Below are positions 36,802 through 49,600 of a stretch of 64,000 nucleotides of DNA, one piece after another. The notes beneath the pieces were generated by a model. It was given only the letters and a program-made list of their open reading frames with translations. It had not been told where the DNA came from and ran no database searches. Position 1 is the stretch's first letter; each line of letters opens with the position of its first letter. Source of the DNA: Prinia subflava (Eukaryota; Chordata; Aves; Passeriformes; Cisticolidae); assembly GCF_021018805.1 (NCBI RefSeq), contig NW_026961076.1, forward strand, positions 156,335 through 220,334. The letters run 5' to 3'. The translations under genes and the position numbers were made by a program.

Positions 36802-38580
36802 TTGGTTTCCATGGCTTGCTTTCTGGAGTTGATGAAAACACAAGTCATGTTAGTTGTTTGTGCTGCCAACCAGCAGAGAAGCTGCTGCAGACACTCTCTT
36901 GCTTTATCCATTACTGGCTTTTACGCTGCACCGGTTGGTGTCTTTCATGTCCATAGAAGGAGAACTAAAGCTGTTACTGCCTAATTTACTAAGTTTCTGT
37001 GATAGAGCTACGTAACATAAAGATTTGCCTTACAGAGTGAACTGTGATCTCTGCTTTTGGTTTCTATAGTTTGCTTTCTGGAGTTGATCAAAACACAAGT
37101 CTTGTTAGTTGCTTGTGTTGCCAACCACCAGAGAAGCTGCTGCAGACACTTTCATGCCTTATGCTTTCCTTGCTTACACTCTGTACCAGTTAGTGTTTCC
37201 CATGTCTATAGAGCAAGACCAAAGCTGGTATTGCCTAATTTGATAGAGTTCCATGTAAGAGCTATGTAACATTAAGATTTGCTTTTCAGAGTGAACAGTG
37301 ATCTCTGCTTTTGGTTTCCATGGCTTGCTTTCTGGAGTTGATGAAAACACAAGTCTTGTTAGTTGCTTGTGCTGCCAACCAGCAGAGAAGCTGCTGCAGA
37401 CCCTCTCTTGCCTTATCCATTACTTGCTTTTACGCTGCACCTTTGGTGTCTTTCATGTCCATAGAAGGAGAACTAAAGCTGTTACTGCCTAATATACTAA
37501 GTTTCTGTGACAGAGCTATGTAACGTAAAGATTTGCTTTACAGAGTGAACTGTGATCTCTGCTTTTGGTTTCTATGGTTTGCTTTCTGGAGTTGATCAAA
37601 ACACAAGTCTTGTTAGTTGCTTGTGTTGCCAACACCAGAGAAGCTGCTGCAGACACTTTCATGCCTTATGCTTTACTTGCTTACACTCTGTACCAGTTAG
37701 TGTTTCCCATGTCTATAGAGCAAGACCAAAGCTGGTATTGCCTAATTTGGTAGAGTTCTATGTAAGAGCTATGTAACATAAAGATTTGCTTTACAGAGTG
37801 AACTGTGATCTCTGCTTTTGGTTTCCATGGCTTGCTTTCTGGAGTTGATGAAAACACAAGTCATGTTAGTTGTTTGTGCTGCCAACCAGCAGAGAAGCTG
37901 CTGCAGACCCTCTCTTGCCTTATCCATTACTGGCTTTTACGCTGCACCGGTTGGTGTTTTTCATGTCCATAGAAGGAGAACTAAAGCTGTTACTGCCTAA
38001 TTTACTAAGTTTCTGTGATAGAGCTACGTAACATAAAGATTTGCTTTACAGAGTGAACTGTGATCTCTGCTTTTGGTTTCTATGGTTTGCTTTCTGGAGT
38101 TGATCAAAACACAAGTCTTGTTAGTTGCTTGTGTTGCCAACCACCAGAGAAGCTGCTGCAGACACTTTCATGCCTTATGCTTTCCTTGCTTACACTCTGT
38201 ACCAGTTAGTGTTTCCCATGTCTATAGAGCAAGACCAAAGCTGGTATTGCCTAATTTGATAGAGTTCCATGTAAGAGCTATGTAACATAAAGATTTGCTT
38301 TTCAGAGTGAACAGTGATCTCTGCTTTTGGTTTCCATGGCTTGCTTTCTGGAGTTGATGAAAACACAAGTCATGTTAGTTGCTTGTGTTGCCAACCAGCA
38401 GAGAAGCTGCTGCAGACCCTCTCTTGCCTTATCCATTACTTGCTTTTACGCTGCACCTTTGGTGTCTTTCATGTCCATAGAAGGAGAACTAAAGCTGTTA
38501 CTGCCTAATTTACTAAGTTTCTGTGATAGAGCTATGTAACATAAAGATTTGCTTTACAGAGTGAACAGTGATCTCTGCTT
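36438..38580. repeat. 2,143-bp octamer 6: C'-B-A-Bt-A'-B-A-Bt
   Basis: Starts: 36438, 36802, 37057, 37311, 37565, 37818, 38073, 38327. It is the counterpart of octamer 2. Around 38,284-38,315 it has acataaag and gaacagtgatct where octamer 2 has acattaag and gaacagtcatct. Confidence 0.9.
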
Positions 38581-38944
38581 TTGGTTTCTATAGTTTGCTT
38601 TCTGGAGTTGATCAAAACACAAGTCTTGTCTGTTGTTTGTGTTCCCAAGAAATAGAGAAGCTGCTGAAGGCGATTTCCTGCCTTTTGCAGTACCAGTTTA
38701 CGCTTTGCACATGTATGTGTTTTGCTTGTCACCAGACCACGAATAAAGGTGGGTACTTCCTAATTTGCTTGATTTCCATGAAAGAGCCATGTAACAGAAA
38801 CCTTTCCTTTGACACTCCACCGGTTGATGTTTCTCATGTCTATAGAGCAAGACCAAAGCTGTTACTGCCTAATTTGCTAAGTTTCCATGAAAGAGCACTG
38901 TAACATAAAGCTTTGCTTTTCCGAGTGAACAGTGGTTTCTGCTT
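38581..38944 (+). repeat. C element with private change
   Basis: It is the counterpart of 27613, with gcgatttcctg for gcgctttcctg. Confidence 0.9.
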
Positions 38945-39199
38945 TTGGTTTCCATGGCTTGCTTTCTGGAGTTGATGAAAACACAAGTCATGTTAGTTGT
39001 TTGTGCTGCCAACCAGCAGAGAAGCTGCTGCAGACCCTCTCTTGCCTTATCCATTACTGGCTTTTACGCTGCACCGGTTGGTGTTTTTCATGTCCATAGA
39101 AGGAGAACTAAAGCTGTTACTGCCTAATTTACTAAGTTTCTGTGATAGAGCTACGTAACATAAAGATTTGCTTTTCAGAGTGAACAGTGATCTCTGCTT

Positions 39200-40216
39200 T
39201 TGGTTTCTATGGTTTGCTTTCTGGAGTTGATCAAAACACAAGTCTTGTTAGTTGCTTGTGTTGCCAACCACCAGAGAAGCTGCTGCAGACACTTTCATGC
39301 CTTATGCTTTCTTTGCTTACACTCTGTACCAGTTAGTGTTTCCCATGTCTATAGAGCAAGACCAAAGCTGGTATTGCCTAATTTGATAGAGTTCCATGTA
39401 AGAGCTATGTAACATAAAGATTTGCTTTTCAGAGTGAACAGTGATCTCTGCTTTTGGTTTCCATGGCTTGCTTTCTGGAGTTGATGAAAACACAAGTCAT
39501 GTTAGTTGCTTGTGCTGCCAACCAGCAGAGAAGCTGCTGCAGTCACTCCCTTGCTTTATCCATTATATGCTTTTACGCTGCACTGGTTGGTGTCTTTCTT
39601 GTCCATAGGAGGAGAACTAAAGCTGTTACTGCCTAATTTACTAAGTTTCTGTGATAGAGCTATGTAACATAAAGATTTGCTTTACAGAGTGAACAGTGAT
39701 CTCTGCTTTTGGTTTCCATGGTTTGCTTTCTGGAGTTGATCAAAACACAAGTCTTGTTAGTTGCTTGTGTTGCCAACCACCAGAGAAGCTGCTGCAGACA
39801 CTTTCATGCCTTATGCTTTACTTGCTTACACTCTGTACCAGTTAGTGTTTCCCATGTCTATAGAGCAAGACCAAAGCTGGTATTGCCTAATTTGATAGAG
39901 TTCCATGTAAGAGCTATGTAACATTAAGATTTGCTTTTCAGAGTGAACAGTGATCTCTGCTTTTGGTTTCCATGGCTTGCTTTCTGGAGTTGATGAAAAC
40001 ACAAGTCTTGTTAGTTGCTTGTGCTGCCAACCAGCAGAGAAGCTGCTGCAGACCCTCTCTTGCCTTATCCATTACTGGCTTTTACGCTGCACCTTTGGTG
40101 TCTTTCATGTCCATAGAAGGAGAACTAAAGCTGTTACTGCCTAATATACTAAGTTTCTGTGACAGAGCTATGTAACATAAAGATTTGCTTTACAGAGTGA
40201 ACAGTGATCTCTGCTT
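39200..40216 (+). repeat. Cassette copy 10, F slot replaced by ordinary A
   Basis: It is the counterpart of copy 8, with the same replacement of F by an A of the cttttt type. Confidence 0.86.
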
Positions 40217-40723
40217 TTGGTTTCTATGGTTTGCTTTCTGGAGTTGATCAAAACACAAGTCTTGTTAGTTGCTTGTGTTGCCAACACCAGAGAAGCTGCT
40301 GCAGACACTTTCATGCCTTATGCTTTACTTGCTTACACTCTGTACCAGTTAGTGTTTCCCATGTCTATAGAGCAAGACCAAAGCTGGTATTGCCTAATTT
40401 GGTAGAGTTCTATGTAAGAGCTATGTAACATAAAGATTTGCTTTTCAGAGTGAACAGTGATCTCTGCTTTTGGTTTCCATGGCTTGCTTTCTGGAGTTGA
40501 TGAAAACACAAGTCATGTTAGTTGTTTGTGCTGCCAACCAGCAGAGAAGCTGCTGCAGACCCTCTCTTGCCTTATCCATTACTTGCTTTTACGCTGCACC
40601 TTTGGTGTCTTTCATGTCCATAGAAGGAGAACTAAAGCTGTTACTGCCTAATTTACTAAGTTTCTGTGATAGAGCTATGTAACATAAAGATTTGCTTTAC
40701 AGAGTGAACAGTGATCTCTGCTT

Positions 40724-41087
40724 TTGGTTTCTATAGTTTGCTTTCTGGAGTTGATCAAAACAAAAGTCTTGTCTGTTGTTTGTGTTCCCAAGAAATAGAG
40801 AAGGTGCTGAAGGCGCTTTCCTGCCTTTTGCAGTACCAGTTTACACTTTGCACATGTATGTGTTTTGCTTGTCACCAGACCACGAATAAAGGTGGGTACT
40901 TCCTAATTTGCTTGAATTCCATGAAAGAGCCATGTAACAGAAACCTTTCCTTTGACACTCCACCGGTTGATGTTTCTCATGTCTATAGAGCAAGACCAAA
41001 GCTGTTACTGCCTAATTTGCTAAGTTTCCATGAAAGAGCACTGTAACATAAAGCTTTGCTTTTCCGAGTAAACAGTGGTTTCTGCTT
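40724..41087 (+). repeat. C' element with private junction change
   Basis: It is the counterpart of 29756. The junction after it reads ttccgagtaaacag instead of ttccgagtgaacag. Confidence 0.9.
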
Positions 41088-42866
41088 TTGGTTTCCATGG
41101 CTTGCTTTCTGGAGTTGATGAAAACACAAGTCATGTTAGTTGTTTGTGCTGCCAACCAGCAGAGAAGCTGCTGCAGACACTCTCTTGCTTTATCCATTAC
41201 TGGCTTTTACGCTGCACCGGTTGGTGTCTTTCATGTCCATAGAAGGAGAACTAAAGCTGTTACTGCCTAATTTACTATGTTTCTGTGATAGAGCTACGTA
41301 ACATAAAGATTTGCCTTACAGAGTGAACTGTGATCTCTGCTTTTGGTTTCTATAGTTTGCTTTCTGGAGTTGATCAAAACACAAGTCTTGTTAGTTGCTT
41401 GTGTTGCCAACCACCAGAGAAGCTGCTGCAGACACTTTCATGCCTTATGCTTTCCTTGCTTACACTCTGTACCAGTTAGTGTTTCCCATGTCTATAGAGC
41501 AAGACCAAAGCTGGTATTGCCTAATTTGATAGAGTTCCATGTAAGAGCTATGTAACATTAAGATTTGCTTTTCAGAGTGAACAGTGATCTCTGCTTTTGG
41601 TTTCCATGGCTTGCTTTCTGGAGTTGATGAAAACACAAGTCTTGTTAGTTGCTTGTGCTGCCAACCAGCAGAGAAGCTGCTGCAGACCCTCTCTTGCCTT
41701 ATCCATTACTTGCTTTTACGCTGCACCTTTGGTGTCTTTCATGTCCATAGAAGGAGAACTAAAGCTGTTACTGCCTAATATACTAAGTTTCTGTGACAGA
41801 GCTATGTAACGTAAAGATTTGCTTTACAGAGTGAACTGTGATCTCTGCTTTTGGTTTCTATGGTTTGCTTTCTGGAGTTGATCAAAACACAAGTCTTGTT
41901 AGTTGCTTGTGTTGCCAACACCAGAGAAGCTGCTGCAGACACTTTCATGCCTTATGCTTTACTTGCTTACACTCTGTACCAGTTAGTGTTTCCCATGTCT
42001 ATAGAGCAAGACCAAAGCTGGTATTGCCTAATTTGGTAGAGTTCTATGTAAGAGCTATGTAACATAAAGATTTGCTTTACAGAGTGAACTGTGATCTCTG
42101 CTTTTGGTTTCCATGGCTTGCTTTCTGGAGTTGATGAAAACACAAGTCATGTTAGTTGTTTGTGCTGCCAACCAGCAGAGAAGCTGCTGCAGACCCTCTC
42201 TTGCCTTATCCATTACTGGCTTTTACGCTGCACCGGTTGGTGTTTTTCATGTCCATAGAAGGAGAACTAAAGCTGTTACTGCCTAATTTACTAAGTTTCT
42301 GTGATAGAGCTACGTAACATAAAGATTTGCTTTACAGAGTGAACTGTGATCTCTGCTTTTGGTTTCTATAGTTTGCTTTCTGGAGTTGATCAAAACACAA
42401 GTCTTGTTAGTTGCTTGTGTTGCCAACCACCAGAGAAGCTGCTGCAGACACTTTCATGCCTTATGCTTTCCTTGCTTACACTCTGTACCAGTTAGTGTTT
42501 CCCATGTCTATAGAGCAAGACCAAAGCTGGTATTGCCTAATTTGATAGAGTTCCATGTAAGAGCTATGTAACATTAAGATTTGCTTTTCAGAGTGAACAG
42601 TCATCTCTGCTTTTGGTTTCCATGGCTTGCTTTCTGGAGTTGATGAAAACACAAGTCATGTTAGTTGCTTGTGTTGCCAACCAGCAGAGAAGCTGCTGCA
42701 GACCCTCTCTTGCCTTATCCATTACTTGCTTTTACGCTGCACCTTTGGTGTCTTTCATGTCCATAGAAGGAGAACTAAAGCTGTTACTGCCTAATTTACT
42801 AAGTTTCTGTGATAGAGCTATGTAACATAAAGATTTGCTTTACAGAGTGAACAGTGATCTCTGCTT
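40724..42866. repeat. 2,143-bp octamer 8: C'-B-A-Bt-A'-B-A-Bt
   Basis: Starts: 40724, 41088, 41343, 41597, 41851, 42104, 42359, 42613. It is the counterpart of octamer 4 and shares its ttactatgtttc (about 41,277), so octamers 4 and 8 descend from one unit that already carried that change. Confidence 0.9.
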
Positions 42867-43229
42867 TTGGTTTCTATAGTTTGCTTTCTGGAGTTGATCA
42901 AAACACAAGTCTTGTCTGTTGTTTGTGTTCCCAAGAAATAGAGAAGCTGCTGAAGGCGCTTTCCTGCCTTTTGCAGTACCAGTTTACGCTTTGCACATGT
43001 ATGTGTTTTGCTTGTCACCAGACCACGAATAAAGGTGGGTACTTCCTAATTTGCTTGATTTCCATGAAAGAGCCATGTAACAGAAACCTTTCCTTTGACA
43101 CTCCACCGGTTGATGTTTCTCATGTCTATAGAGCAAGACCAAAGCTGTTACTGCCTAATTTGCTAAGTTTCCATGAAAGAGCACTGTAACATAAAGCTTT
43201 CCTTTCCGAGTGAACAGTGGTTTCTGCTT
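42867..43229 (+). repeat. C element with shared one-base loss (363 bp)
   Basis: It is the counterpart of 31899 and has the same aagctttcctttccgag end. Confidence 0.88.
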
Positions 43230-46200
43230 TTGGTTTCCATGGCTTGCTTTCTGGAGTTGATGAAAACACAAGTCATGTTAGTTGTTTGTGCTGCCAACCA
43301 GCAGAGAAGCTGCTGCAGACCCTCTCTTGCCTTATCCATTACTGGCTTTTACGCTGCACCGGTTGGTGTTTTTCATGTCCATAGAAGGAGAACTAAAGCT
43401 GTTACTGCCTAATTTACTAAGTTTCTGTGATAGAGCTACGTAACATAAAGATTTGCTTTTCAGAGTGAACAGTGATCTCTGCTTTTGGTTTCTATGGTTT
43501 GCTTTCTGGAGTTGATCAAAACACAAGTCTTGTTAGTTGCTTGTGTTGCCAACCACCAGAGAAGCTGCTGCAGACACTTTCATGCCTTATGCTTTCTTTG
43601 CTTACACTCTGTACCAGTTAGTGTTTCCCATGTCTATAGAGCAAGACCAAAGCTGGTATTGCCTAATTTGATAGAGTTCCATGTAAGAGCTATGTAACAT
43701 AAAGATTTGCTTTTCAGAGTGAACAGTGATCTCTGCTTTTGGTTTCCATGGCTTGCTTTCTGGAGTTGATGAAAACACAAGTCTTGTTAGTTGTTTGTGC
43801 TGCCAATCAGCAGAGAAGCTGCTGCAGACCCTCTCTTGCCTTATCCATTACTGGCTTTTACGCTGCACCTTTGGTGTCTTTCATGTCCATAGAAGGAGAA
43901 CTAAAGCTGTTACTGCCTAATTTACTAAGTTTCTGTGATAGAGCTATGTAACATAAAGATTTGCTTTACAGAGTGAACTGTGATCTCTGCTTTTGGTTTC
44001 TATAGTTTGCTTTCTGGAGTTGATCAAAACACAAGTCTTGTTAGTTGCTTGTGTTGCCAACCACCAGAGAAGCTGCTGCAGACACTTTCATGCCTTATGC
44101 TTTACTTGCTTACACTCTGTACCAGTTAGTGTTTCCCATGTCTATAGAGCAAGACCAAAGCTGGTATTGCCTAATTTGATAGAGTTCCATGTAAGAGCTA
44201 TGTAACATAAAGATTTGCTTTACAGAGCGAACTGTGATCTCTGCTTTTGGTTTCTATAGTTTGCTTTCTGGAGTTGATCAAAACACAAGTCTTGTTAGTT
44301 GCTTGTGTTGCCAACCACCAGAGAAGCTGCTGCAGACACTTTCATGCCTTATGCTTTACTTGCTTACACTCTGTACCAGTTAGTGTTTCCCATGTCTATA
44401 GAGCAAGACCAAAGCTGGTATTGCCTAATTTGATAGAGTTCCATGTAAGAGCTATGTAACATAAAGATTTGCTTTACAGAGCGAACTGTGATCTCTGCTT
44501 TTGGTTTCTATAGTTTGCTTTCTGGAGTTGATCAAAACACAAGTCTTGTTAGTTGCTTGTGTTGCCAACCACCAGAGAAGCTGCTGCAGACACTTTCATG
44601 CCTTATGCTTTACTTGCTTACACTCTGTACCAGTTAGTGTTTCCCATGTCTATAGAGCAAGACCAAAGCTGGTATTGCCTAATTTGGTAGAGTTCCATGT
44701 AAGAGCTATGTAACATAAAGATTTGCTTTTCAGAGTGAACAGTGATCTCTGCTTTTGGTTTCTATGGTTTGCTTTCTGGAGTTGATCAAAACACAAGTCT
44801 TGTTAGTTGCTTGTGTTGCCAACCACCAGAGAAGCTGCTGCAGACACTTTCATGCCTTATGCTTTCTTTGCTTACACTCTGTACCAGTTAGTGTTTCCCA
44901 TGTCTATAGAGCAAGACCAAAGCTGGTATTGCCTAATTTGATAGAGCTCCATGTAAGAGCTATGTAACATAAAGATTTGCTTTTCAGAGTGAACAGTGAT
45001 CTCTGCTTTTGATTTCCATGGCTTGCTTTCTGGAGTTGATGAAAACACAAGTCTTGTTAGTTCTTTGTGCTGCCAATCAGCAGAGAAGCTGCTGCAGACC
45101 CTCTCTTGCCTTATCCATTACTGGCTTTTACGCTGCACCTTTGGTGTCTTTCATGTCCATAGAAGGAGAACTAAAGCTGTTACTGCCTAATTTACTAAGT
45201 TTCTGTGATAGAGCTATGTAACATAAAGATTTGCTTTACAGAGTGAACTGTGATCTCTGCTTTTGGTTTCTATAGTTTGCTTTCTGGAGTTGATCAAAAC
45301 ACAAGTCTTGTTAGTTGCTTGTGTTGCCAACCACCAGAGAAGCTGCTGCAGACACTTTCATGCCTTATGCTTTACTTGCTTACACTCTGTACCAGTTAGT
45401 GTTTCCCATGTCTATAGAGCAAGACCAAAGCTGGTATTGCCTAATTTGATAGAGTTCCATGTAAGAGCTATGTAACATAAAGATTTGCTTTTCAGAGTGA
45501 ACAGTGATCTCTGCTTTTGGTTTCCATGGCTTGCTTTCTGGAGTTGATGAAAACACAAGTTATGTTAGTTGTTTGTGCTGCCAACCAGCAGAGAAGCTGC
45601 TGCAGACCCTCTCTTGCCTTATCCATTACTTGATTTTACGCTGCACCTTTGGTGTCTTTCATGTCCATAGAAGGAGAACTAAAGCTGTTACTGCCTAATT
45701 TACTAAGTTTCTGTGATAGAGCTATGTAACATAAAGATTTGCTTTACAGAGTGAACAGTGATCTCTGCTTTTGGTTTCTATAGTTTGCTTTCTGGAGTTG
45801 ATCAAAACACAAGTCTTGTTAGTTGCTTGTGTTGCCAACCCCCAGAGAAGCTGCTGCAGACACTTTCATGCCTTATGCTTTACTTGCTTACACTCTGTAC
45901 CAGTTAGTGTTTCCCATGTCTATAGAGCAAGACCAAAGCTGGTATTGCCTAATTTGATAGAGTTCCATGTAAGAGCTATGTAACATAAAGATTTGCTTTA
46001 CAGAGCGAACTGTGATCTCTGCTTTTGGTTTCTATGGTTTGCTTTCTGGAGTTGATCAAAACACAAGTCTTGTTAGTTGCTTGTGTTGCCAACCACCAGA
46101 GAAGCTGCTGCAGACACTTTCATGCCTTATGCTTTCTTTGCTTACACTCTGTACCAGTTAGTGTTTCCCTTGTCTATAGAGCAAGACCAAAGCTGGTATT

Positions 46201-46614
46201 GCCTAATTTGATAGAGTTCCATGTAAGAGCTATGTAACATAAAGATTTGCTTTTCAGAGTGAACAGTGATCTCTGCTTTTGGTTTCCATGGCTTGCTTTC
46301 TGAGTTGATGAAAACACAAGTCTTGTTAGTTGTTTGTGCTGCCAATCAGCAGAGAAGCTGCTGCAGACCCTCTCTTGCCTTATCCATTACTGGCTTTTAC
46401 GCTGCACCTTTGGTGTCTTTCATGTCCATAGAAGGAGAACTAAAGCTGTTACTGCCTAATTTTACTAAGTTTCTGTGATAGAGCTATGTAACATAAAGAT
46501 TTGCTTTACAGAGTGAACTGTGATCTCTGCTTTTGGTTTCTATAGTTTGCTTTCTGGAGTTGATCAAAACACAAGTCTTGTTAGTTGCTTGTGTTGCCAA
46601 CCACCAGAGAAGCT
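42867..46614. repeat. Region 4: C-B-A-Bt then A-rich block
   Basis: Starts: 42867 (C), 43230 (B), 43485 (A), 43739 (Bt), 43993, 44247, 44501, 44755 (four A in a row), 45009 (Bt), 45263 (A), 45517 (Bt), 45771 (A), 46025 (A), 46279 (Bt), 46533 (A, left part). The five monomers from 44755 match 13416-14685 at a constant 31,339 bp, an older duplication. They share ttgatttcc, gttctttgtg and the cccc run in ccaacccccag. A at 44755 has a private gagctcc (SacI site). Confidence 0.85.
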
Positions 46615-49600
46615 GCTGCAGACACTTTCATGCCTTATGCTTTACTTGCTTACACTCTGTACCAGTTAGTGTTTCCCATGTCTATAGAGCAAGACCAAAG
46701 ATGGTATTGCCTAATTTGGTAGAGTTCTATGTAAGAGCTATGTAACATAAAGATTTGCTTTACAGAGTGAACTGTGATCTCTGCTTTTGGTTTCCATGGC
46801 TTGCTTCTGGAGTTGATGAAAACAAAAGTCATGTTAGTTGTTTGTGCTGCCAACCAGCAGAGAAGCTGCTGCAGACCCTCTCTTGCCTTATCCATTACTG
46901 GCTTTTACGCTGCACCGGTTGGTGTTTTTCATGTCCATAGAAGGAGAACTAAGCTGTTACTGCCTATTTACTAAGTTTCTGTGATAGAGCTATGTAACAT
47001 AAAGATTTCCTTTACAGAGTGAACTGTGATCTCTGCTTTTGGTTTCTATAGTTTGGTTTTCTGGAGTGATCAAAACACAAGTCTTGTTAGTTGCTTGTGT
47101 TGCCAACCACCAGAGAAGCTGCTGCAGACACTTTCATGCCTTATGCTTTCCTTGCTTACACTCTGTACCAGTTAGTGTTTCCCATGTCTATAGAGCAAGA
47201 CCAAAGCTGGTATTGCCTAATTTGATAGAGTTCCATGTAAGAGCTATGTAACATAAAGATTTGCTTTACAGAGCGAACTGTGATCTCTGCTTTTGGTTTC
47301 TATAGTTTGCTTTCTGGAGTTGATCAAAACACAAGTCTTGTTAGTTGCTTGTGTTGCCAACCACCAGAGAAGCTGCTGCAGACACTTTCATGCCTTATGC
47401 TTTCTTTGCTTACACTCTGTACCAGTTAGTGTTTCCCATGTCTATAGAGCAAGACCAAAGCTTGGTATTGCCTAATTTGGTAGAGTTCATGTAAGAGCTA
47501 TGTAACATAAAGATTTGCTTTTCAGAGTGAACAGTGATCTCTGCTTTTGGTTTCTATGGTTTGCTTTCTGGAGTTGATCAAAACACAAGTCTTGTTAGTT
47601 GCTTGTGTTGCCAACCACCAGAGAAGCTGCTGCAGACACTTTCATGCCTTATGCTTTCTTTGCTTACACTCTGTACCAGTTAGTGTTTCCCATGTCTATA
47701 GAGCAAGACCAAAGCTGGTATTGCCTAATTTGATAGAGTTCCATGTAAGAGCTATGTAACATAAAGATTTGCTTTTCAGAGTGAACAGTGATCTCTGCTT
47801 TTGGTTTCCATGGCTTGCTTTCTGGAGTTGATGAAAACACAAGTCTTGTTAGTTGTTTGAGCTGCCAATCAGCAGAGAAGCTGCTGCAGACCCTCTCTTG
47901 CCTTATCCATTACTGGCTTTTACGCTGCAACCTTTGGTGTCTTTCATGTCCATAGAAGGAGAACTAAAGCTGTTACTGCCTAATTTACTAAGTATCTGTG
48001 ATAGAGCTATGTAACATAAAGATTTGCTTTACAGAGTGAACTGTGATCTCTGCTTTTGGTTTCTATAGTTTGCTTTCTGGGTTGATCAAAACACAAGTCT
48101 TGTTAGTTGCTTGTGTTGCCAACCACCAGAGAAGCTGCTGCAGACACTTTCATGCCTTATGCTTTCTTTGCTTACACTCTGTACCAGTTAGTGTTTCCAT
48201 GTCTATAGAGCAAGACCAAAGCTGGTATTGCCTAATTTGGTAGAGTTCCATGTAAGAGCTATGTAACATAAAGATTTGCTTTTCAGAGTGAACAGTGATC
48301 TCTGCTTTTGGTTTCTATGGGTTTGCTTTCTGGAGTTGATCAAAACACAAGTCTTGTTAGTTGCTTGTGTGCCAACCACCAGAGAAGCTTCTGCAGACAC
48401 TTTCATGCCTTGTGCTTTCCTTGCTTACACTCTGTACCAGTTAGTGTTTCCCATGTCTATAGAGCAAGACCAAAGCTGGTATTGCCTATTTGGTAGAGTT
48501 CCATGTAAGAGCTATGTACATAAAGATTTGCTTTTCAGAGTGAACAGTGATCTCTGCTTTTGGTTTCCATGGCTTGCTTTCTGGAGTTGATGAAAACACA
48601 ATTCATGTTAGTTGCTTGTGCTGCCAACCAGCAGAGAAGCTGCTGCAGTCACTCCCTTGCTTTATCCATTATATGCTTTTACGCTGCACTGGTTGGTGTC
48701 TTCTTGTCCATAGGAGGAGAACTAAAGCTGTTACTGCCTAATTTACTAAGTTTCTGTGATAGAGCTATGTAACATAAAGATTTGCTTTACAGAGTGAACA
48801 GTGATCTCTGCTTTTGGTTTCCATGGTTTGCTTTCTGAGTTGATCAAAACACAAGTCTTGTTAGTTGCTTGTGTTGCCAACCACCAGAGAAGCTGCTGCA
48901 GACACGTTCATGCCTTATGCTTTACTTGCTTACACTCTGTACCAGTTAGTGTTTCCATGTCTATAGAGCAAGACCAAAGCTGGTATTGCCTAATTTGATA
49001 GAGTTCCATGTAAGAGCTATGTAACATTAAGATTGCTTTCAGAGTGAACAGTGATCTCTGCTTTTGTTTCCATGGGCTTGCTTTCTGGAGTTGATGAAAA
49101 CACAAGTCTTGTTAGTTGCTTGTGCTGCCAACCAGCAGAGAAGCTGCTGCAGACCCTCTCTTGCCTTATCCATTACTGGCTTTTACGCTGCACCTTTGGT
49201 GTCTTTCATGTCCATAGAAGGAGAACTAAAGCTGTTACTGCCTATATACTAAGTTTCCTGTGATAGAGCTACGTAACATAAAGATTTGCTTTACAGAGTG
49301 AACAGTGATCTCTGCTTTTGGTTTCTATGGTTTGCTTTCTGGAGTTGATCAAAACACAAGTCTTGTTAGTTGCTTGTGTTGCCACACCAGAGAAGCTGCT
49401 GCAGACACTTTCATGCCTTATGCTTTACTTGCTTACACTCTGTACCAGTTAGTGTTTCCCATGTCTATAGAGCAAGACCAAAGCTGGTATTGCCTAATTT
49501 GGTAGAGTTCTATGTAAGAGCTATGTAACATAAAGATTTGCTTTACCAGAGTGAACTGTGATCTCTGCTTTTGGTTTCCATGGCTTGCTTTCTGGAGTTG

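Larger units (their letters stand above)
38581..40723. repeat. 2,143-bp octamer 7: C-B-A-B2-T-Bt-A'-Bt
   Basis: Starts: 38581, 38945, 39200, 39454, 39709, 39963, 40217, 40470. It is the counterpart of octamer 3. The A' at 40217 follows gaacagtg where octamer 3 has gaactgtg. Confidence 0.9.
33136..44103. repeat. 10,968-bp higher-order unit, copy 2 (approximate limits)
   Basis: It follows copy 1 directly. Similarity ends in the A monomer at 43993, where cttta replaces ctttcc. Scattered single-base differences from copy 1 show that it is a separate sequence and not a collapsed or duplicated read. Confidence 0.87.

Noticed and set aside
46650..46895. Minus-strand open frames of 61-81 codons
   Set aside because: They are mirror frames of the same monomers with no independent support.
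48276..48590. 104-codon open frame in the indel-rich patch
   Set aside because: One-base indels, probably sequencing errors, join frames of neighbouring monomers.
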